Assembly (NCBI RefSeq): GCF_003597395.2
Contig: NC_133770.1
Location: 9,015,452 to 9,079,451 of the forward strand
Direction: 5' to 3'
DNA length: 64,000 bases
DNA from: Chelonoidis abingdonii
Lineage: Eukaryota > Chordata > Testudines > Testudinidae
Made by a program: the position numbers and the translations under genes. How positions within the stretch are numbered: the first letter of the stretch is position 1; each line of letters begins with the position of its first letter. The notes under the pieces were generated by a model. The model was given only the letters and a program-made list of their open reading frames with translations. It was not told the DNA's origin and searched no databases. Shown piece by piece: positions 38,393 to 51,700 of the stretch.

Positions 38393-40737
38393 AAGCTCCA
38401 GTTGTGACTCATTGGCTAAGGCTGCAATTTCTGCCCCTACTTCCCTTCCACTCCCTCACTCTAAGCATATGCTGCTTCTCCCCTGCATTATTATTCCAGC
38501 TTGTGGGACTCCAGACAGCTGAACACTGGCAATTTGCTGATTACTACACTCTGCACTTGTCTAGATGCACTTAGCCTGTGACAAGCTGGGGTGTAAATCT
38601 CTCTTGCACCAACCAGCTGCGTAGGAAGCGTCCGTGTGGATGCTGCTGCTGCCTGCTTAGGGTTCCTGGCATTTCCTCTTCCCATTTCAAAGTGGGGCAG
38701 ATCAAAGCATACAAGGGGACTTCTAGCACCTATTAGTAGTGTTCCGAGGGAGGTGGTGCATGGCAGACTAGCACATTGTAGGCTTGCACCCCCGCCTGCC
38801 ACAGGCCAGCTGTCTGTCCCTCTGAAGCAAGTACCTCATCTGTGAGGGTACTGGCTGTGGGTGCTCGACTAGAGAGGCAGCCGGGCTGGCAGTTCAGCTG
38901 TGGCTTGCTGGCTGAAGACCTGTAGAGCAGTGGGGGCTGTCCCCAGCCATGAGGACAAAGACCTGATGGGTGGGTGCCAAGTGCACAGTGAGAGACCACT
39001 GGATTCTAAACATCCTGAGACGGCAGGAGGGACGCAGCTGGGAAGTGGGACAGGAGGGGGTGCCAGGCTGCGGGAGGGTCACAGTGGTGGCTTCAGGCTG
39101 GCTCCTTTGTACATTGAGGCTCCAGGCCTTGCATGCTAGGGAGTGCGCCACATGCCCGGTGAGCAGGAGCACAAGGCTTAAGGCTGGCCAGCCCATTGTT
39201 CCCACTCCCTCTGAATACCTAAGTAACGTGGTCCCTTACTGGAGGAGGAGGATGATCCCTCCTGCTGCAATGGGGTGTGGACCTGAGGCCAATTACATCC
39301 TAAACCTTCCCTGGCCAGTGGTGCCCTCTGCTGAGGACAGGATGTGTGTGGGGTCTGGGGTCTGTACTGAGGGAGTTAATCCCATTCTGTTCCTTAGCTC
39401 TTCTAGTGCCATAAGCCAGACAGTGTCGCCAAGGGGGCTGAAAATCCAGAGGCTGCCTCAGACCCCAGAAGGGGAAGAAATTTGCTGTCTTTGCAGGCCT
39501 TTCCCCTGCCAAACTTGTGCGAGAGCACCGGGCAGTGCACGGCCCTATTTCTCCCAGGCACCTGGGATCCCACCTGTCCGTAACCCTGCGCCTGGGGGGA
39601 GATCATAGGGAGTAACTCCGCATCAATACAAGGGAACCTCAGTTGGGTTAAGGTGCTGCTATTTGGGCTCAGACTGGGTGGGATTCGCCCCCCAGCACGA
39701 GGCCTCCCCCCCCCCCCAGCCCTGGCATGCTGCAGACCTGGTCGTCACACCAGCTAGCGCAGGTGAGGAAGGGCAGTCCAGGGGGTGGGGTGGGCTTGTG
39801 CATTTGTGCAGAGCAAATCCCTTGTGTAGCCAGCGAGGAGGGGCTGGGGGCATGTGGAAGAGGGCAACCCCCCATCCTAGCCGTGGGTTGGGGAAGGAGT
39901 CGATACTTCTCCATCTGCATTCAGCCCAAATTCATTCCGGCCATCCATCCTCCCTATCCAATATAATCCACCCCCCTGCCCACCTATATGGCCCTCATCC
40001 CCACAGCCTCTGCCAACTCCAGAGCTACGCAAATGGAGGCAATGTCACTCACCCCACAGCAGAGCACCTGTTCGCTTCCCCGTGCTCTGGTGACCCCTGC
40101 ACATTGACACGCAGCGGGGGCTGAAAACGGAGAACCTGCTGCTGGGCTGACGGACTGCTGCGTGTCAGGATGCTCTGCCCCTTCCCTTCTCTTGTCGTGC
40201 GGGAAGTCCCAAGCATCGATCAAACCACCAGTTTAATAGGACTCATAGAACCAAAGAGGCAAAGGCTGTAATGGGACACTGGACCTTAGGATCCCACACA
40301 CGGTTTGGGATGCACTTGAAAGGGAAAAAGCAAATTACGTAGTCAGGGGATATTTCACAGCTGTTCAGAGTATTCCTGAATGTTCTCTAGGGTGTATTAG
40401 GGGTGGGGTGTGGGAAGGGAGCCAGATAATCTCGCCACGGCCTCAAAGCCAGAGCAGAGCAGCCCAGCTGGATTTCAAAAGGGCAGGGCTGTGCTTGGAG
40501 AGGACTAAGGGAACGGCTTAGGGCACGTAAGCGGATTGTGGAAACTGCAATCAAGCAGGCGGGGTGTTCTCCAAGCACGGGGGTGGGGAGAGGCAACTCG
40601 GTAAACTGATAGAGTGAAATGAGCAACCTGCAAACAGGGGAAGGTTGGGAACCAAGGGGCCTGGACTGCAAACTTTCTGGAATGTTCTGTCCCTGTTGGA
40701 GTGCAGAAACTGAGGGCTGCGGAGGGTTTAGCTAGAG
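38393..40737. other. Unassigned intergenic sequence, 2.3 kb
   Basis: No gene or repeat is recognised. The frames of 60-212 residues on both strands (the longest at 38970-39608) have no motif, signal or splice pattern that I can support. A C homopolymer run lies near 39708. Confidence 0.5.
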
Positions 40738-40815
40738 CAGGGGTGGGCACACTTTTTGGCCCGAGGGCCACATTGGAGTTGCAAAACTGTATGGAGGGCC
40801 GGGAGTGTGTGCCAA
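40738..40815 (+). mobile_element. hAT terminus fragment
   Basis: CAGGGGTGGGCACACTTTTT followed by 'ggcccgagggccacattgg' and 'aactgtatggagggccggg' is one end of a hAT family seen complete at 58935-59632. The other end is missing. Confidence 0.75.
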
Positions 40816-40989
40816 TCACTAGCCGACAGGACCTCTGTTCAGTCTGATCCAGTGACCAACACTAGAAGCAGCGTGGTCGTGCCAGGGAAAACGGTGGCAT
40901 TTTTTCCTAGCTGTGGCTACAACAAAGTGAGTGACACAATATGTCCCCTGGGAAGAGCTTGCTCCCCTTTTGCTCTTGGGACGCAGCAT

Positions 40990-41215
40990 GACTGAGTGAG
41001 TAGCACACCTGACAGGGACTCAGGCTCTGCCACTCTGCCACTGGCCTGCTGGGTGACCTTGGGCAAGTCACTGCCTCCTGCTGTGTGCCTCGGTTTCCCC
41101 ATATGTAAAATGGGGATGCTGATCCTGTCGTCCTTTTGCAAAGCACTTTGGAATGTAGGGATTAAAGTGGTGAGAGCTAGGTATTATTAGCAAGCGCTAT
41201 AGAAAGAGGGTTCAG
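40990..41215 (+). repeat. MIR-type SINE
   Basis: 'ctgctgggtgaccttgggca', then 'agtcactgcctcctgctgtg', then 'cctcggtttccccatatgta' and 'aaatggggatgctgatcctg', is MIR text. The 3' 'gcaaagcactttggaatgta' and 'tattattagcaagcgctata' form the usual amniote tail. Confidence 0.88.
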
Positions 41216-44200
41216 TAAAGAGGCAAGAGGCCTAGAAAGGAGGACAGAGCAGGACAGCTAGATTCTCCCATGGGAGTTGGGCACCTAACTTCCTTCGACT
41301 CCTTTCAAAATTCCCAGGCCAGAATCCAGCTGTGCTGCTGTGGGGGAGTCACTCCATCTGTCTGGGTCGTGGTAAATGCTCCCTTGGTGGAGCAGGCTAT
41401 CAACCACAGCTGAGTTTGCTTCTGCCAGCTTTGCTCTGAGCTTCATGTTTATCGAGTCCTTGGAGAGCCCGGGACAACAGGCAATGGAGACGAGGAGCAG
41501 CATGAATTATTCCCAGTGTCAGCTAAAAGGGATTGAGGGGCAGATCCTCTCCCGGTATAAATTGTGAGAGCTCTATTGAGTCCAATGAAACGATGATGTT
41601 TCACACCAGTCTGGGATCAGCCCCGTTGCCTGCAGTGGAGCTGGGACATTTTAAACCAGCTGGGGACTTGTCCCTGGGCACAATGGAGCTGGGCCATTTA
41701 ACTCCAGCTGAGGAGCTTTCCCGTCGAGTATAAGGAAAGTTCGCAGCAGACACACAAACGACCAGCTCGACTAGGATGGCACAAGGCAAGGATTGTTGCA
41801 GCCGGTCTGTGGAAATGATGCCGAAGGCCAAGGCCAGCTTGTGGGAGTTACACAAAACATGATCCTGTAATGGAAAGCGGGCAGCAGAGTGGGAGGCCGT
41901 GCCAATGCCTCGTATTGTGTAGCTGTTTACAAGGTGCAGCCAGGAGCTCGTCAAGGCTGAGACATAGACACAACCCAGCCCTGAGCAATATGCCCCTCCG
42001 CTCTCCCCTCCCCCCTGGTACAATCACTGGGACACATGGGGCTCAGCGCCTCTGAGGACTTGGGCCCAGATGCTCATGTACATGTTTGGTTTCAGTGGAA
42101 GTTGGGAGCCTAAATCCTTCTGGGGATCTGGCTTTAGCACTTTGTTCCTGAGTCGGCCTGTGATCACCAGGTGCCTGGCGTGTTGTGTGCGTCTGGGAGC
42201 TGCAGACTCGGCTCACAGAAGAGGTTTCTCATTTCTTTTTCTGGTCTTTAACCTCTCACACAGTGCAGAGCTGCAGGGATGCTTGGAAAGGAACGAACCA
42301 CCGAGCTCTGTTATTCTTTATCCAGGCACTTCCCTAGCTCTCGGCGCTGCAATTCTGCAGCACCTTAGGCACATGGCTGTGATGGCAGGTGCTCTGCAAG
42401 CACCGTGTATGTCCCACATTTTGAAAAACCAGTTGCTGAATCAGTCTGTTCATAGCAGATGATCTGAACAGCCCTGACTGCTTACAAGGCCATGGCCAGA
42501 TGACTCAGCAGGAATCACAGGTAAGTGGAGTCAGCATGGGTTTTTCCTTAGCCCCAGAAATCAAACCGCATTAACACAAGCAAAATCCCTGGCCTGGGGC
42601 TCACCTCATTCCTGGGAGTGGGGCTGTGGGTCCCTGTTTTCCCAAAGGCAGCCTCAGCCCTCTGTCTCGCACAAGCAACTCATTATAGCCCTTCCCCTGA
42701 ACATCTGTGCAAGGGGAAGTTGAGGTGAGGTGAACCTCTTGTGCACCAGGGAATGAGCAGCAGTGCCTACATGCACGGGCCCATCCAGCCTTAAACGCCC
42801 GGCATGGACAAGGGAAAGACGTGCCTGACGCCGTACTCTACTGCTTCCTAAAATCAGGCTCTGGCGGACACACGAGGGAGAGTGAGCCCCATAGCCAGGG
42901 ACTTGCTACTGAAAAAACTGCCCTGGGCCTCCCAGGATACGCCGCTAGGACCTAGCAGTACCTCTGCTGATCTCTGCCCAGGCACCTGCTCACGGCATCA
43001 GTGGGAACTCTACGCACGTCTCGTCTCTGCCAAAATGGCCACCCAGCCACCAGCTGCTGGATGCAGCCCTACATGGCTCTGCAGAGCACTGCAGGGCCTG
43101 GCCCTGCTGCTTGCCTCTTCCCGCACACGGAAGGTCCTGTTGACTCAATGGGGCCAGTCCCATGAGGCAGATGAGCAGATTTGGGGCCTGAGGGCTCAGC
43201 AGCATTTTTTCATGCATCTCAGAAATGACTTCGGGTCACATGGCTCTTGCTGACAAACACGCTCAGGGAGGCCTCTCCACACGCTCCCAGTTTGCTGAAG
43301 GCCAATACCTGGAAATCAGGAGGGCAGGAGAAACACATAGTTTAACTGTCTCTCTCAGTGACTGGCCCTCAGCCTTGGGATAATTCACTCAGGGACCTCT
43401 CTTGCTCTTCCCTCCGCTGCCACAAACCGGTGGGTGATCTCCAGGTGAACTCACTGGCTAAGACCCAGCACAGCAGCATCAAATGTCGGCTTTGGGCGTC
43501 CCGGGGATCGTTCCCAGACCGGTGAAGTCTAGCTAGGTGCCTCAGCACAGCAGCCGTGCGTTCCACCCGAAAGGCTGGTTTAAGCCGCCGAGTGGATGCA
43601 AATCAAACATTTGCCATCACGTGCACAAGGAGGAACGGGAACATTTCTCAAGACGTTATTCCAAGGGTGTTGCAATGGCGATAAATGAGAATGATCTGGG
43701 CACCTGTGGGGGTGGGGAAAACTAATATCTTCCTTTAAGAGGCGAGGCGATGTCCTATAAGGTTTTTGCACAGTGTGCATATATGCTCAGTGTGTCATTC
43801 CTCTGGCTAATGAGTGGCCTTCTAGGGGTTAACAACCTCCTACTGCTAACGGGGCTACTCCTTTTGCTCATGCAGTAAAGCCCCAGTGCTACAAATTGTG
43901 GATTTAAATCCTGCTGGCAAGTCCTAGGGCAAGGGGGAGTCATTATACCTGCCTATCAGTATTATTACAAAACACCCTTCGGTTTACAGTAACAGAGTGA
44001 CTGGAGCAGTTATTTAAAAGGATATTGTCTTTTAATCAGCATTTTTACGTGCCCAACTGTGTAGTATCTGGGCATCAACAATAGTGTTGGGGCACTGGGC
44101 CAAATCTTGAGGTCTTTACGCCATGATTTCAACTGGCGTTTTGACGGACTCTTGATTACTAAGTATTAAACTGACTAAAGATTTCAGGAGTCTGCCTTGC

Positions 44201-45420
44201 AGTTTAACAGCATTGTGTCTTCCCCAGGGCTGTCAGAAGAAACACTCCACGCGAATGAAAAATTCCAGAGCTGGCTTACCGAGAGCACTTTTGATTATTC
44301 TGCGACTGAATTCCTTTTCTGCTACAGCTGCCGTTTGTTTGTCTATTGCCTTCACTTCGCTCAGCCTGGCTGGTCTAGTTTCTTTTTGATTTCTATTTGT
44401 AGTCAGTTTCTCTTGTGCATTCTCACACACTACTAAGCGAATGCTGTTGTGTTAGGATTTCCAAGACAGCAGGGGAAGGTTTGACTCTTCAGTCTGTGCC
44501 ACTCACCAAAACAAAAAACAAAAAACCAGACAGACCTGGTTTTGTTAAAATGTTAAGAAAATCCTGACATTTCCATGTAGATTGTCCATTAGGTTCCATA
44601 AAATGGTTTTTAAAATATTCCATTTTGGCACAGTCCCTTTAAATTGGAAATGGATCGAGCTTGTATTTGATATGGACAATGGCATTAGGCTATGCAGAGC
44701 CAGATTCTGAGCTGTGGCCAAAGAGAAATTTGTGCAGCTCAGTGGAATAGGTAGTGGCTTTAAGCTGCTTCTGTGCTCCCCTGGTCTGGACTGATCTGAG
44801 TTAGGTCGTTCCCAAGCACAAATTAGAGTAGCCTCAGGGCTGCTCTAAATTGCACCAGTTGCTATTGACAGTTGGGGATCTTTGAGACATGGGGATATCC
44901 CAGCCATGCTTCCTTTTTCCCCAGCCACTGTCCCTGTATGGCTGCAGTGGAGGGTATCAGAGCAGCTACACTGGCTTTGTGTCCCTAGAGGATCGCCTTA
45001 CACGTGAGTGATCCTGATGTGGCTGGTTACCCGCTCCAGGGCAGCTTTGTGACAACGAAGCAGTGCAAAGCTCCCTAAACATGGCCCTGGCTCTAGCCTA
45101 CAGGCCCTTGTCCAATAGTATTTGCCAAGTACTATTCAGCAAAACACTCAAGCACTTCCCTATCCAGCAAAGCCCACTGATTTATGTGCTGAATTAGGCT
45201 TAAAGTGAAGCGTGTGCTTAAGTGCTTTCCCAAATCAATGACAACGGGCTTTATTTTCACTTTGTGACACATGGACAAACCACTCCCATGGGTTAGGAAC
45301 ATGACTGTCATTTAAAAACATTCAAGGAATCGCTCCAGCAAACAAACAGCAGCCTAAGGCATATAAACATGCAGGCTTTCAAGCTAGTTACACAAGTATC
45401 CTGGGCCCAGATCCTCCATG
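41216..45420. other. Unassigned intergenic sequence, 4.2 kb
   Basis: No gene is recognised. Scattered phrases of an old palindromic repeat occur: 'ggagctgggccatttaactc' and 'gctggggacttgtccctggg' at 41630-41710, 'gttgggcacctaacttcctt' at 41277, and 'tctaaattgcaccagttgct' at 44843. Otherwise nothing stands out. Confidence 0.5.
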
Positions 45421-45424
45421 GGAG

Positions 45425-46145
45425 TGTGATGGAATCCACTGGTGGCCGCTCCTCCAGGCCATCCTAGGGATTAGTTCTGCCAGGCATTCCACCCTCCTCT
45501 GGTGGCGTCTTCACCCGTCCTGTCTCACCCTGCAGCCCTTCTCGCTCCAGGAACTGCAGCCTCCTCTTCGTGACTCAGCCCTCCGGCTAGGTCTCCATAT
45601 GGATTCCCCTTCCGGAGGTAGCAAAGTTCGTCTTGACCACTGGGCTCAGGCAGCCTTCCTGCTCATTGCCTCACAATGCCACTTCAGCAGCAGCTGGTAG
45701 GGGGACCCAGGCTTGCCCTCCACTCCGGTTCTAGCTCAGGGGCCCTCTAGTCAGCAGCCAAGGCCTGCACTGTCCTACCTTGCTGCTTTCCCCTGAGCCT
45801 TCTCCTACTTTTCTTGGTTCGCCAACCTCCCTCCTCTAGTGGAGCAAGTGCAGCCTACTTCCGGGCAGCTTCCTTCGGTTGCCTGTTCCTCCTCAGCTGG
45901 GCTTCATTCTTCGGCGGCAGGTCCTTCCCTCCGAGAGGGACCAAGGGACCTGCCGCTGAATTGCCGCTGAAGACCTGGACATGCCGCCCGTTTCCGTTGG
46001 CTGCCCCAAGCAGCTGCTTGCTGCGCTGGTGCCTGGAGCCGGGCCTGCCCCTGGCTTTTCCTCCAGCTGCAGCCTAGGCAGTTAATAGGCCTACCTGGCC
46101 ACCTTAACCCCTTCCTGTCCTGTGTGAGGTGGACACCCCGTAGCA
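45425..46145 (+). mobile_element. Solo LTR with 4-bp target duplication, itself interrupted by a transposon end
   Basis: The segment starts TGTGATGGAATCCACTGG and ends CACCCCGTAGCA. GGAG flanks both sides (45421-45424 and 46146-46149), as expected for LTR elements with a 4-bp duplication. LTR-like text includes 'ctagctcaggggccctctag' and 'gcctacctggccaccttaac'. A GC-rich hAT-like segment interrupts it at about 45903-46047. Confidence 0.78.
45903..46047 (-). mobile_element. GC-rich hAT-like segment inside the solo LTR
   Basis: The stretch has 'ttcggcggcaggtccttccc', its inverted partner 'gggacctgccgctgaattgc' and a right end GGAGCCGGGCCTG like the CAGGGCCGG family at 10814 and 12440. The left edge and target duplication are not clear. 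Confidence 0.6.
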
Positions 46146-46149
46146 GGAG

Positions 46150-46834
46150 TGAAATGCCTAAATACCTTCGAGGCGCTGGGTCCTAGTTGCCTTATCCATG
46201 GACTACGGGTATTCGACCCAGTCACGCAGGCAAGTTTTGAAGCTTTGTGACTCTGAAAAGGCAGAAATTCTGTCTAGTAATTGCCAGACACTCACCATTG
46301 GCCTCAGCCCAGTATTCGCCCAGCAAGACACAAAACACACTCCCTGTTTTAAGAAGAGAAAATATCATCATTATCTTGAAGCTTAAAAGAAATACCAATG
46401 GCCGTGTTAAGGAGGACTGTGTTTCTATTCCTTCAGTGCTGTGATCCGTTGGGTTTTCAGTACCCAGCTCTGTTGCGTACAAGGGAGCTGACTTGCCAAA
46501 TACCTTTCCCTTCAATAGTGCCACTGCCCTGCTGACTTCCTGCTTTGCAGCTGGAGCAGTGCTGTGTGTTCAGAGGTACTTATAGCAGTGAGCAGTGCAG
46601 GGCAGAAGCGGGCAGCAGGTGGGGTAGAAAAGTTCCTGTTTGCCCCAGAGAAAGTGAGAGCTGGTGAACGGGGCAGAGTCCTCTGATGAATCTATTTTGG
46701 ATAGCTCTATGCAGCTCTGCATTGCTGTATGTGGTACTCAGGCACTCCAGTGATTGCAGCTGTGTTCCAAACAGATTGAGCCTGAGAAAAAAGTGAAGTG
46801 AAATATTAGCAAGTGGGCTACCTGGGTTTTATGC
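46150..46834. other. Unassigned sequence
   Basis: Nothing recognised. Confidence 0.5.
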
Positions 46835-46935
46835 CCATCTCTGCCATTTATTTTCTGTGTAGCCGTGGTCAAGCCACGTAATCGTTCTGTGCCTCAGTTT
46901 CCCCCTCTGTTAAATGGGGTATGGATGCTGCTGTG
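46835..46935 (+). repeat. MIR-type SINE
   Basis: 'ctgtgtagccgtggtcaagc', then 'gtgcctcagtttccccctct' and 'gttaaatggggtatggatgc', is a clear MIR core. Confidence 0.85.
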
Positions 46936-49261
46936 GAAAAGTCACGTGGGACACATTGCACAGGGGAGCGGTGCAGAAGTGACCTCGGGTTTCTACTTTT
47001 CAAAAGGACCTTTTTTAGCTATGGCACACCCAGCGAGGCAAATTCAGCCCTGGAATGAAGTCAGCCCAAACCAGGGCTGGATTTGAGCAGCGCAAGCGTC
47101 TTCACCTAACAGAACCAAAACCAAATCACTCCCTAGCGACCAGCCCTTTGGGTTGAGGTCCACGAAGTTGCAGCAAATGGATCCCGAGGCCGAGGCAGGT
47201 AGAAAGGTAGAAAGACCAAAAATCTCAGCTAAACTCCCCCCCAGCTGGCCCCTTCTTTGCCTGACACAGCAAGAGAGTTCCCCCTCCTGGCCTCCCAAGT
47301 CACTTGCAACAGTTGCTGCCTCTTTCAAGGTGCTGTCAGTTGTAACAGCAGCTAGAAGGTCACTCTCTTTATGTCACTTGGCTGAGCAAAGATTTGAGTC
47401 TGAGTCCCGCTCTCCTAAGGGCTGTCCAGGCCAAGCAAGAGTCCCAGTGCTTCTCCCTTGCTCTCCATGACATTTCTACACATACTGTTTCTATTCTCGA
47501 AAGAGCAAAAGACATAACAGTCCCCTTGAAGGGGTCTGGGGAGTCGGGGAGGTGAATCATTGTTGCAGTAGTTGGAACTGCCCGAAGAGTAAATGAGCTG
47601 CATGTTATAGTATCCCGAAGAGATGGGCAGAAGGTAGAGAGACCAGCTGGCCAGGTGTTATCCGAAGTGTCCCAATATTAGGGGCTTTGTCTTAGACTCC
47701 ATCCTCCCTCCCCTGGGGAAAAAAAGTGCTGATTTTTCACCCTTGCTATCTGGTCTGCCTAGCAGAAGGGCTCTTATAAACACGGCCAGTGCTTTGGAAA
47801 TGTGACTCATTCAGCCTATCGTGGAGAGGTATTTCAATTGTAGAAAACCTTTCAAGAGGCAGAAGGACAAGGGATGACACTGTGGTATGAAGCGCTGGCT
47901 TCCTTAGAAGGCCAATGACAGCTACAGCTCTGCTGGGCTCTCCCCCTGGGCCCCCGATCACTGGGGAATGGGAGGGGATCCAGACCTCACTGATTTAAAT
48001 GGCATTTTACAGTGCTCAGGATCAGGCTCCTAACTTGGCCTGATCCAATTCCCATCTAAGTCAATAGGTGTAATTCCCACTGATTCCAGTGGAGCTGGAT
48101 CAAGCCCTAAACCACCTGAAGTCCGAGTCTGTTGCATCTTGGGGCTTTGCGTGGACTGGAGGCTGCATATCCTGTTCCCTTGGTTCATTGTAGGCCTGCC
48201 CCACCCCTGGGTCTAGATTCCAGCCCCCCTCTCTTTAAATCACCAACCGCAGTTTGCATCAGGGCCCACTGGCATTTTGCAGGCAGGCCTTTTTGGAGCT
48301 GAGGATCATTTGTCAACGGTGCCCTGGCTTCCCCTTCTCATGTCAGCCAGACGGTAAGTTCAGAGTTTCTCCTTTATTCCAGACAGCCAATAATTATCTC
48401 CATTTCCTTTTTCTCTTTATCAAAAGAGGCCATTCTTCAGCCAAAAGGGATTACCTGAAACTGTACATCATCCACTGACATCATGCACAGTGGGGGAAAT
48501 CTACCCCTCCGGACAAACAGCCATCATCACAAGGCTTAGGCACGCGGCAAGTCCCCCTCCAGCCCATAGTGGTGCATAGCCCCCTGCCCAGAGGTGAGTC
48601 TCACCCAGTATGTGTGAAGGCTCCCACACAGCCGGCATCCAGGGGCCAGGCTGGGGAGCTCTCCTTGCAAAAGAGCTTCTCCTGGGTGTGCCGCATGCAT
48701 TCCAGCCACATTGAAATACTGTGATTCATTTAGCAACCGTGCCGATTCCTGTTCCCTCACCTCAAAATAGGGGCCTAAAAATAGATCCTCTTTATACGGC
48801 TGGAGGAGAAGTGAGTTGGAAAAGCCCGACATAAAGTGGCCTTTTATTGTTGTGCTGTTGGAACGGCGCAGCCCAGGGACGATACAGTCAGTGTCACTCC
48901 TGTGCTGGAAATGAACGGGGTCTGCGAACTGTGTTTCTCCTTGTAAATTAATGAAACTACAGGGTACCAGGAAACCAAATAATCATCCATCCAAAGTACA
49001 CTGTTGTGGAATGGCTTGGCTGTATGGGCACTACTGTCCTCTACTGGATAGACTCAGAACTGCTCAACTGTGTGGCACAATCTCTTCATGACAAGCAGCG
49101 GATGGGGATTCTCCTTTAGCTCATGTAGTAAAAGCCTGTGATGTTGGAGCTGGGCTCTAGGAAGACTGTGTGTGGAGGGCATCAGTGTGGACAGCTCAAC
49201 AAAAGCCTCTCTTCTGTCTGCAGCAGCAGTGGAAATAAAGGAATCCAAATGTAGGCTGCGT
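46936..49261. other. Unassigned intergenic sequence, 2.3 kb
   Basis: No gene. A short piece of an old palindromic repeat is seen at 48000-48110 ('taacttggcctgatccaatt', 'attccagtggagctggatca'). Confidence 0.5.
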
Positions 49262-49740
49262 AAAGAATGAGACAGATAATAACACTGTAACGGCAGGCTA
49301 TAAAGCAATGAGCTATGCTAGCCTGCAGTGTGTTCAGTTCTGGTCACTGTGTCTCAGGAAGGGTAGAGGAGAAATCCAGGGGTTTCAGAGCTGGGAAATG
49401 AAAATGACTAGAGGTCTGGGTAAATTTCCATAGGCATGAAGAGAGGCTGAAAAGATTGGGGGCTGTTTAATTCTGAGGCAAGATGGATAATGAGGCTTGA
49501 TGATAAAGGTTTACAAAGTAAGGAATGGCACAGAGAAGGCAAATCAGATGCTGCTAATAACCCCCCCTACTATCAGTTACGAACAAGGGAACATTCAGAA
49601 CAATTGGAAGGCAGCTTATTTCAAATAATAAGGGAAAATTCATTTTTTCCTCAAGGCACGATGAGCCTGTGGAACTCATTCCTGCTGGATATCAAGTCTG
49701 AAAGCTCAGCAGGATTGAGCTTTTTTATGAATAATATGAA
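49262..49740 (+). mobile_element. Old CR1 LINE fragment
   Basis: 'gtgtgttcagttctggtcac', 'gaagagaggctgaaaagatt' and 'gatgataaaggtttacaaag', ending with 'gcctgtggaactcattcctg', follow CR1 order with many small changes. More diverged than the copies at 20168 and 55130. Confidence 0.75.
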
Positions 49741-51584
49741 CATTCAGAGGAGTTTTTCACAGGAAGTTTGGCTGCGCTATAAACCTTCCTGCTTCAGGGC
49801 ATAAACCACACTCTAAATATTGGAGGTCAGGAAGTAACACCCCCTTAGGGCAGTTTATTCCTGAAGGCTTTTCTGCACCTTCCTTTGAAGCAGCGGGTGC
49901 TGGCTATTGTTGGAGATAGGGTGGGATGGAGCCCAGGTCTGATCTGCTATGACAGTTCTGTTCCTAGGGAGATTTTTTTCCTAGTTCCAGGGCCAGAGAC
50001 CTCTGTTTGAGCTGACAGCTCTGGGTTCTAATCCTGGTGTAACTGGCTACTGTTCTGCAACACAGGGGTTTGTTTCACAGTGCAGCCGGGGAAAGGCGGG
50101 GTGGGAGGCGTCTGGTGTATGCAAAGGTTAGGGCACCGGTGAATCACTGCTGGGAAGGCCTTTGTCTTAGGAGGATCCTGTCAGGGTTGTTTCCTGACCT
50201 TTGAGACGTGGAACATACCTGTGCCTGATTTATACCATTAACGGAGATTTCCAAGGCTAATGAAGTCATCTCCACTTCCTCTCGCCTCTCGATTGAGACC
50301 AACGCTCCTGCTTAGACCTGTCTCCACAACAGTAATTAAAGGCTTTATTGAGCTGAGGGAGGGAGGGAACCACGGTTCATCCTCAGGGTGTTTCCTGAGT
50401 GAAAGGGACAAGGCGGGGGGGTCAGCTGGATTAGCAGGGACCCACTGGGAAATCCGAAGAATCGGGCCCTTTCAAAGAGATTTCCCTTTCCCAGAGGCTC
50501 CTAGGCATTGCTGCAGCACTAATTAATAGTAACAATCATTTTGATTAATTATTATATCTGTCTGAGGAACACCTTGAGCCCACCCCAGCCCCTTTTAGAT
50601 TTCAGCTGTCCTTCCCCCTGCTGACAGGCCAGCAGAGAGCACATGAGTAGGGCCGTTCGTTATTAGTTTTTCTTTTCTTTAATTTCCCCCGGGAATTTAT
50701 CAGTGTTTATTACAACAAAAACAGGTGAAAATAAGTGCAAAACAGTATTTACACTTTTCCTGGGTAAATATCGGGTTTACTTTGGTAGACGGAAAGACGG
50801 GGGGGTCAGGGGGCGAAGTATTCACTAGATTCATGCTTTGAATCCTGTTCGTCCATGTGGTTTGCTGCGGCACTAAAATGGAGCTCAAAACACAATGCCA
50901 CCTCTGAAAACAAGAAAACAAGGTATCGCTAATCCCCCAAATCAAACTTTTCATCTGAATAAACAGGTCACTGTTGTAGATTTGGAACTATTAGCCTACA
51001 AATATTTACATTTAATCACTGGGACTCACCGTTTACAGTGCACACACTCAGCTTCAGCCTTTCTCCTGGTTTTGTTTCGTTAAAACTTTCAAATACTTCC
51101 TTGTGTTCTGAACCATAGTCTAATACAGATTGTCGTTTTCTTCCCATTTTAGGGCTTCAGATCTTTAAACCCTTATCTATCTGCCAACAGCTTGAAATAT
51201 GTATGTGAGATTCATCAGTAGGTTCAGATGGGCACGCGCTTCAGAGCTTGTGTGCGTGTCTGTTTATTGTGTGTATCTTCTAGCTTAATGCATGGCCTTA
51301 CTTCAACAGGCAGCCTTGCATATACACGCAGACTAATACATTATCGTAGTACATAGATCTCATGCAACATATTGCATTTTCCTAATAAAACAACTTACTG
51401 TTTGTATATTTGAATGATACAAAAGTAGGGTGAAAATCAGAAAAAAATGAATAATACTTTTTGTAAAACCCACACATTTTTCGGTAAAAATCAGTTTAAT
51501 GTGGAAATGAAGGGGCTTGCACATGAAGCAGGTGTCCCAATCAAGCCAGGCCATCATTCTAGCTCACCACATTGGCAAGGTCAG
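49741..51584. other. Unassigned sequence with a TAAT-rich patch
   Basis: No gene. Around 50517-50560 the sequence holds several TAATTA and TTGATTAAT motifs close together (see findings). Confidence 0.5.
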
Positions 51585-51700
51585 GCTTGATAAAGCCCTG
51601 GCTGTGATGATTTAGTTGACAATTGGTCCTGCTTTGAGCAGGGGGTTGGACTAGATGACCTCCTGAGGTCCCTTCCAACCCTGATATTCTATGATTCTAA
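51585..51700 (+). mobile_element. CR1 LINE 3' tail
   Basis: 'gttggactagatgacctcct', then 'gaggtcccttccaaccctga' and 'tattctatgattcta', is the classic CR1 end. Only the last 115 bp are present. Confidence 0.92.

Noticed and set aside
38970..39608. 212-residue plus-strand frame
   Set aside because: No motif, an opposing frame of comparable quality overlaps it, and there is no splice or promoter context.
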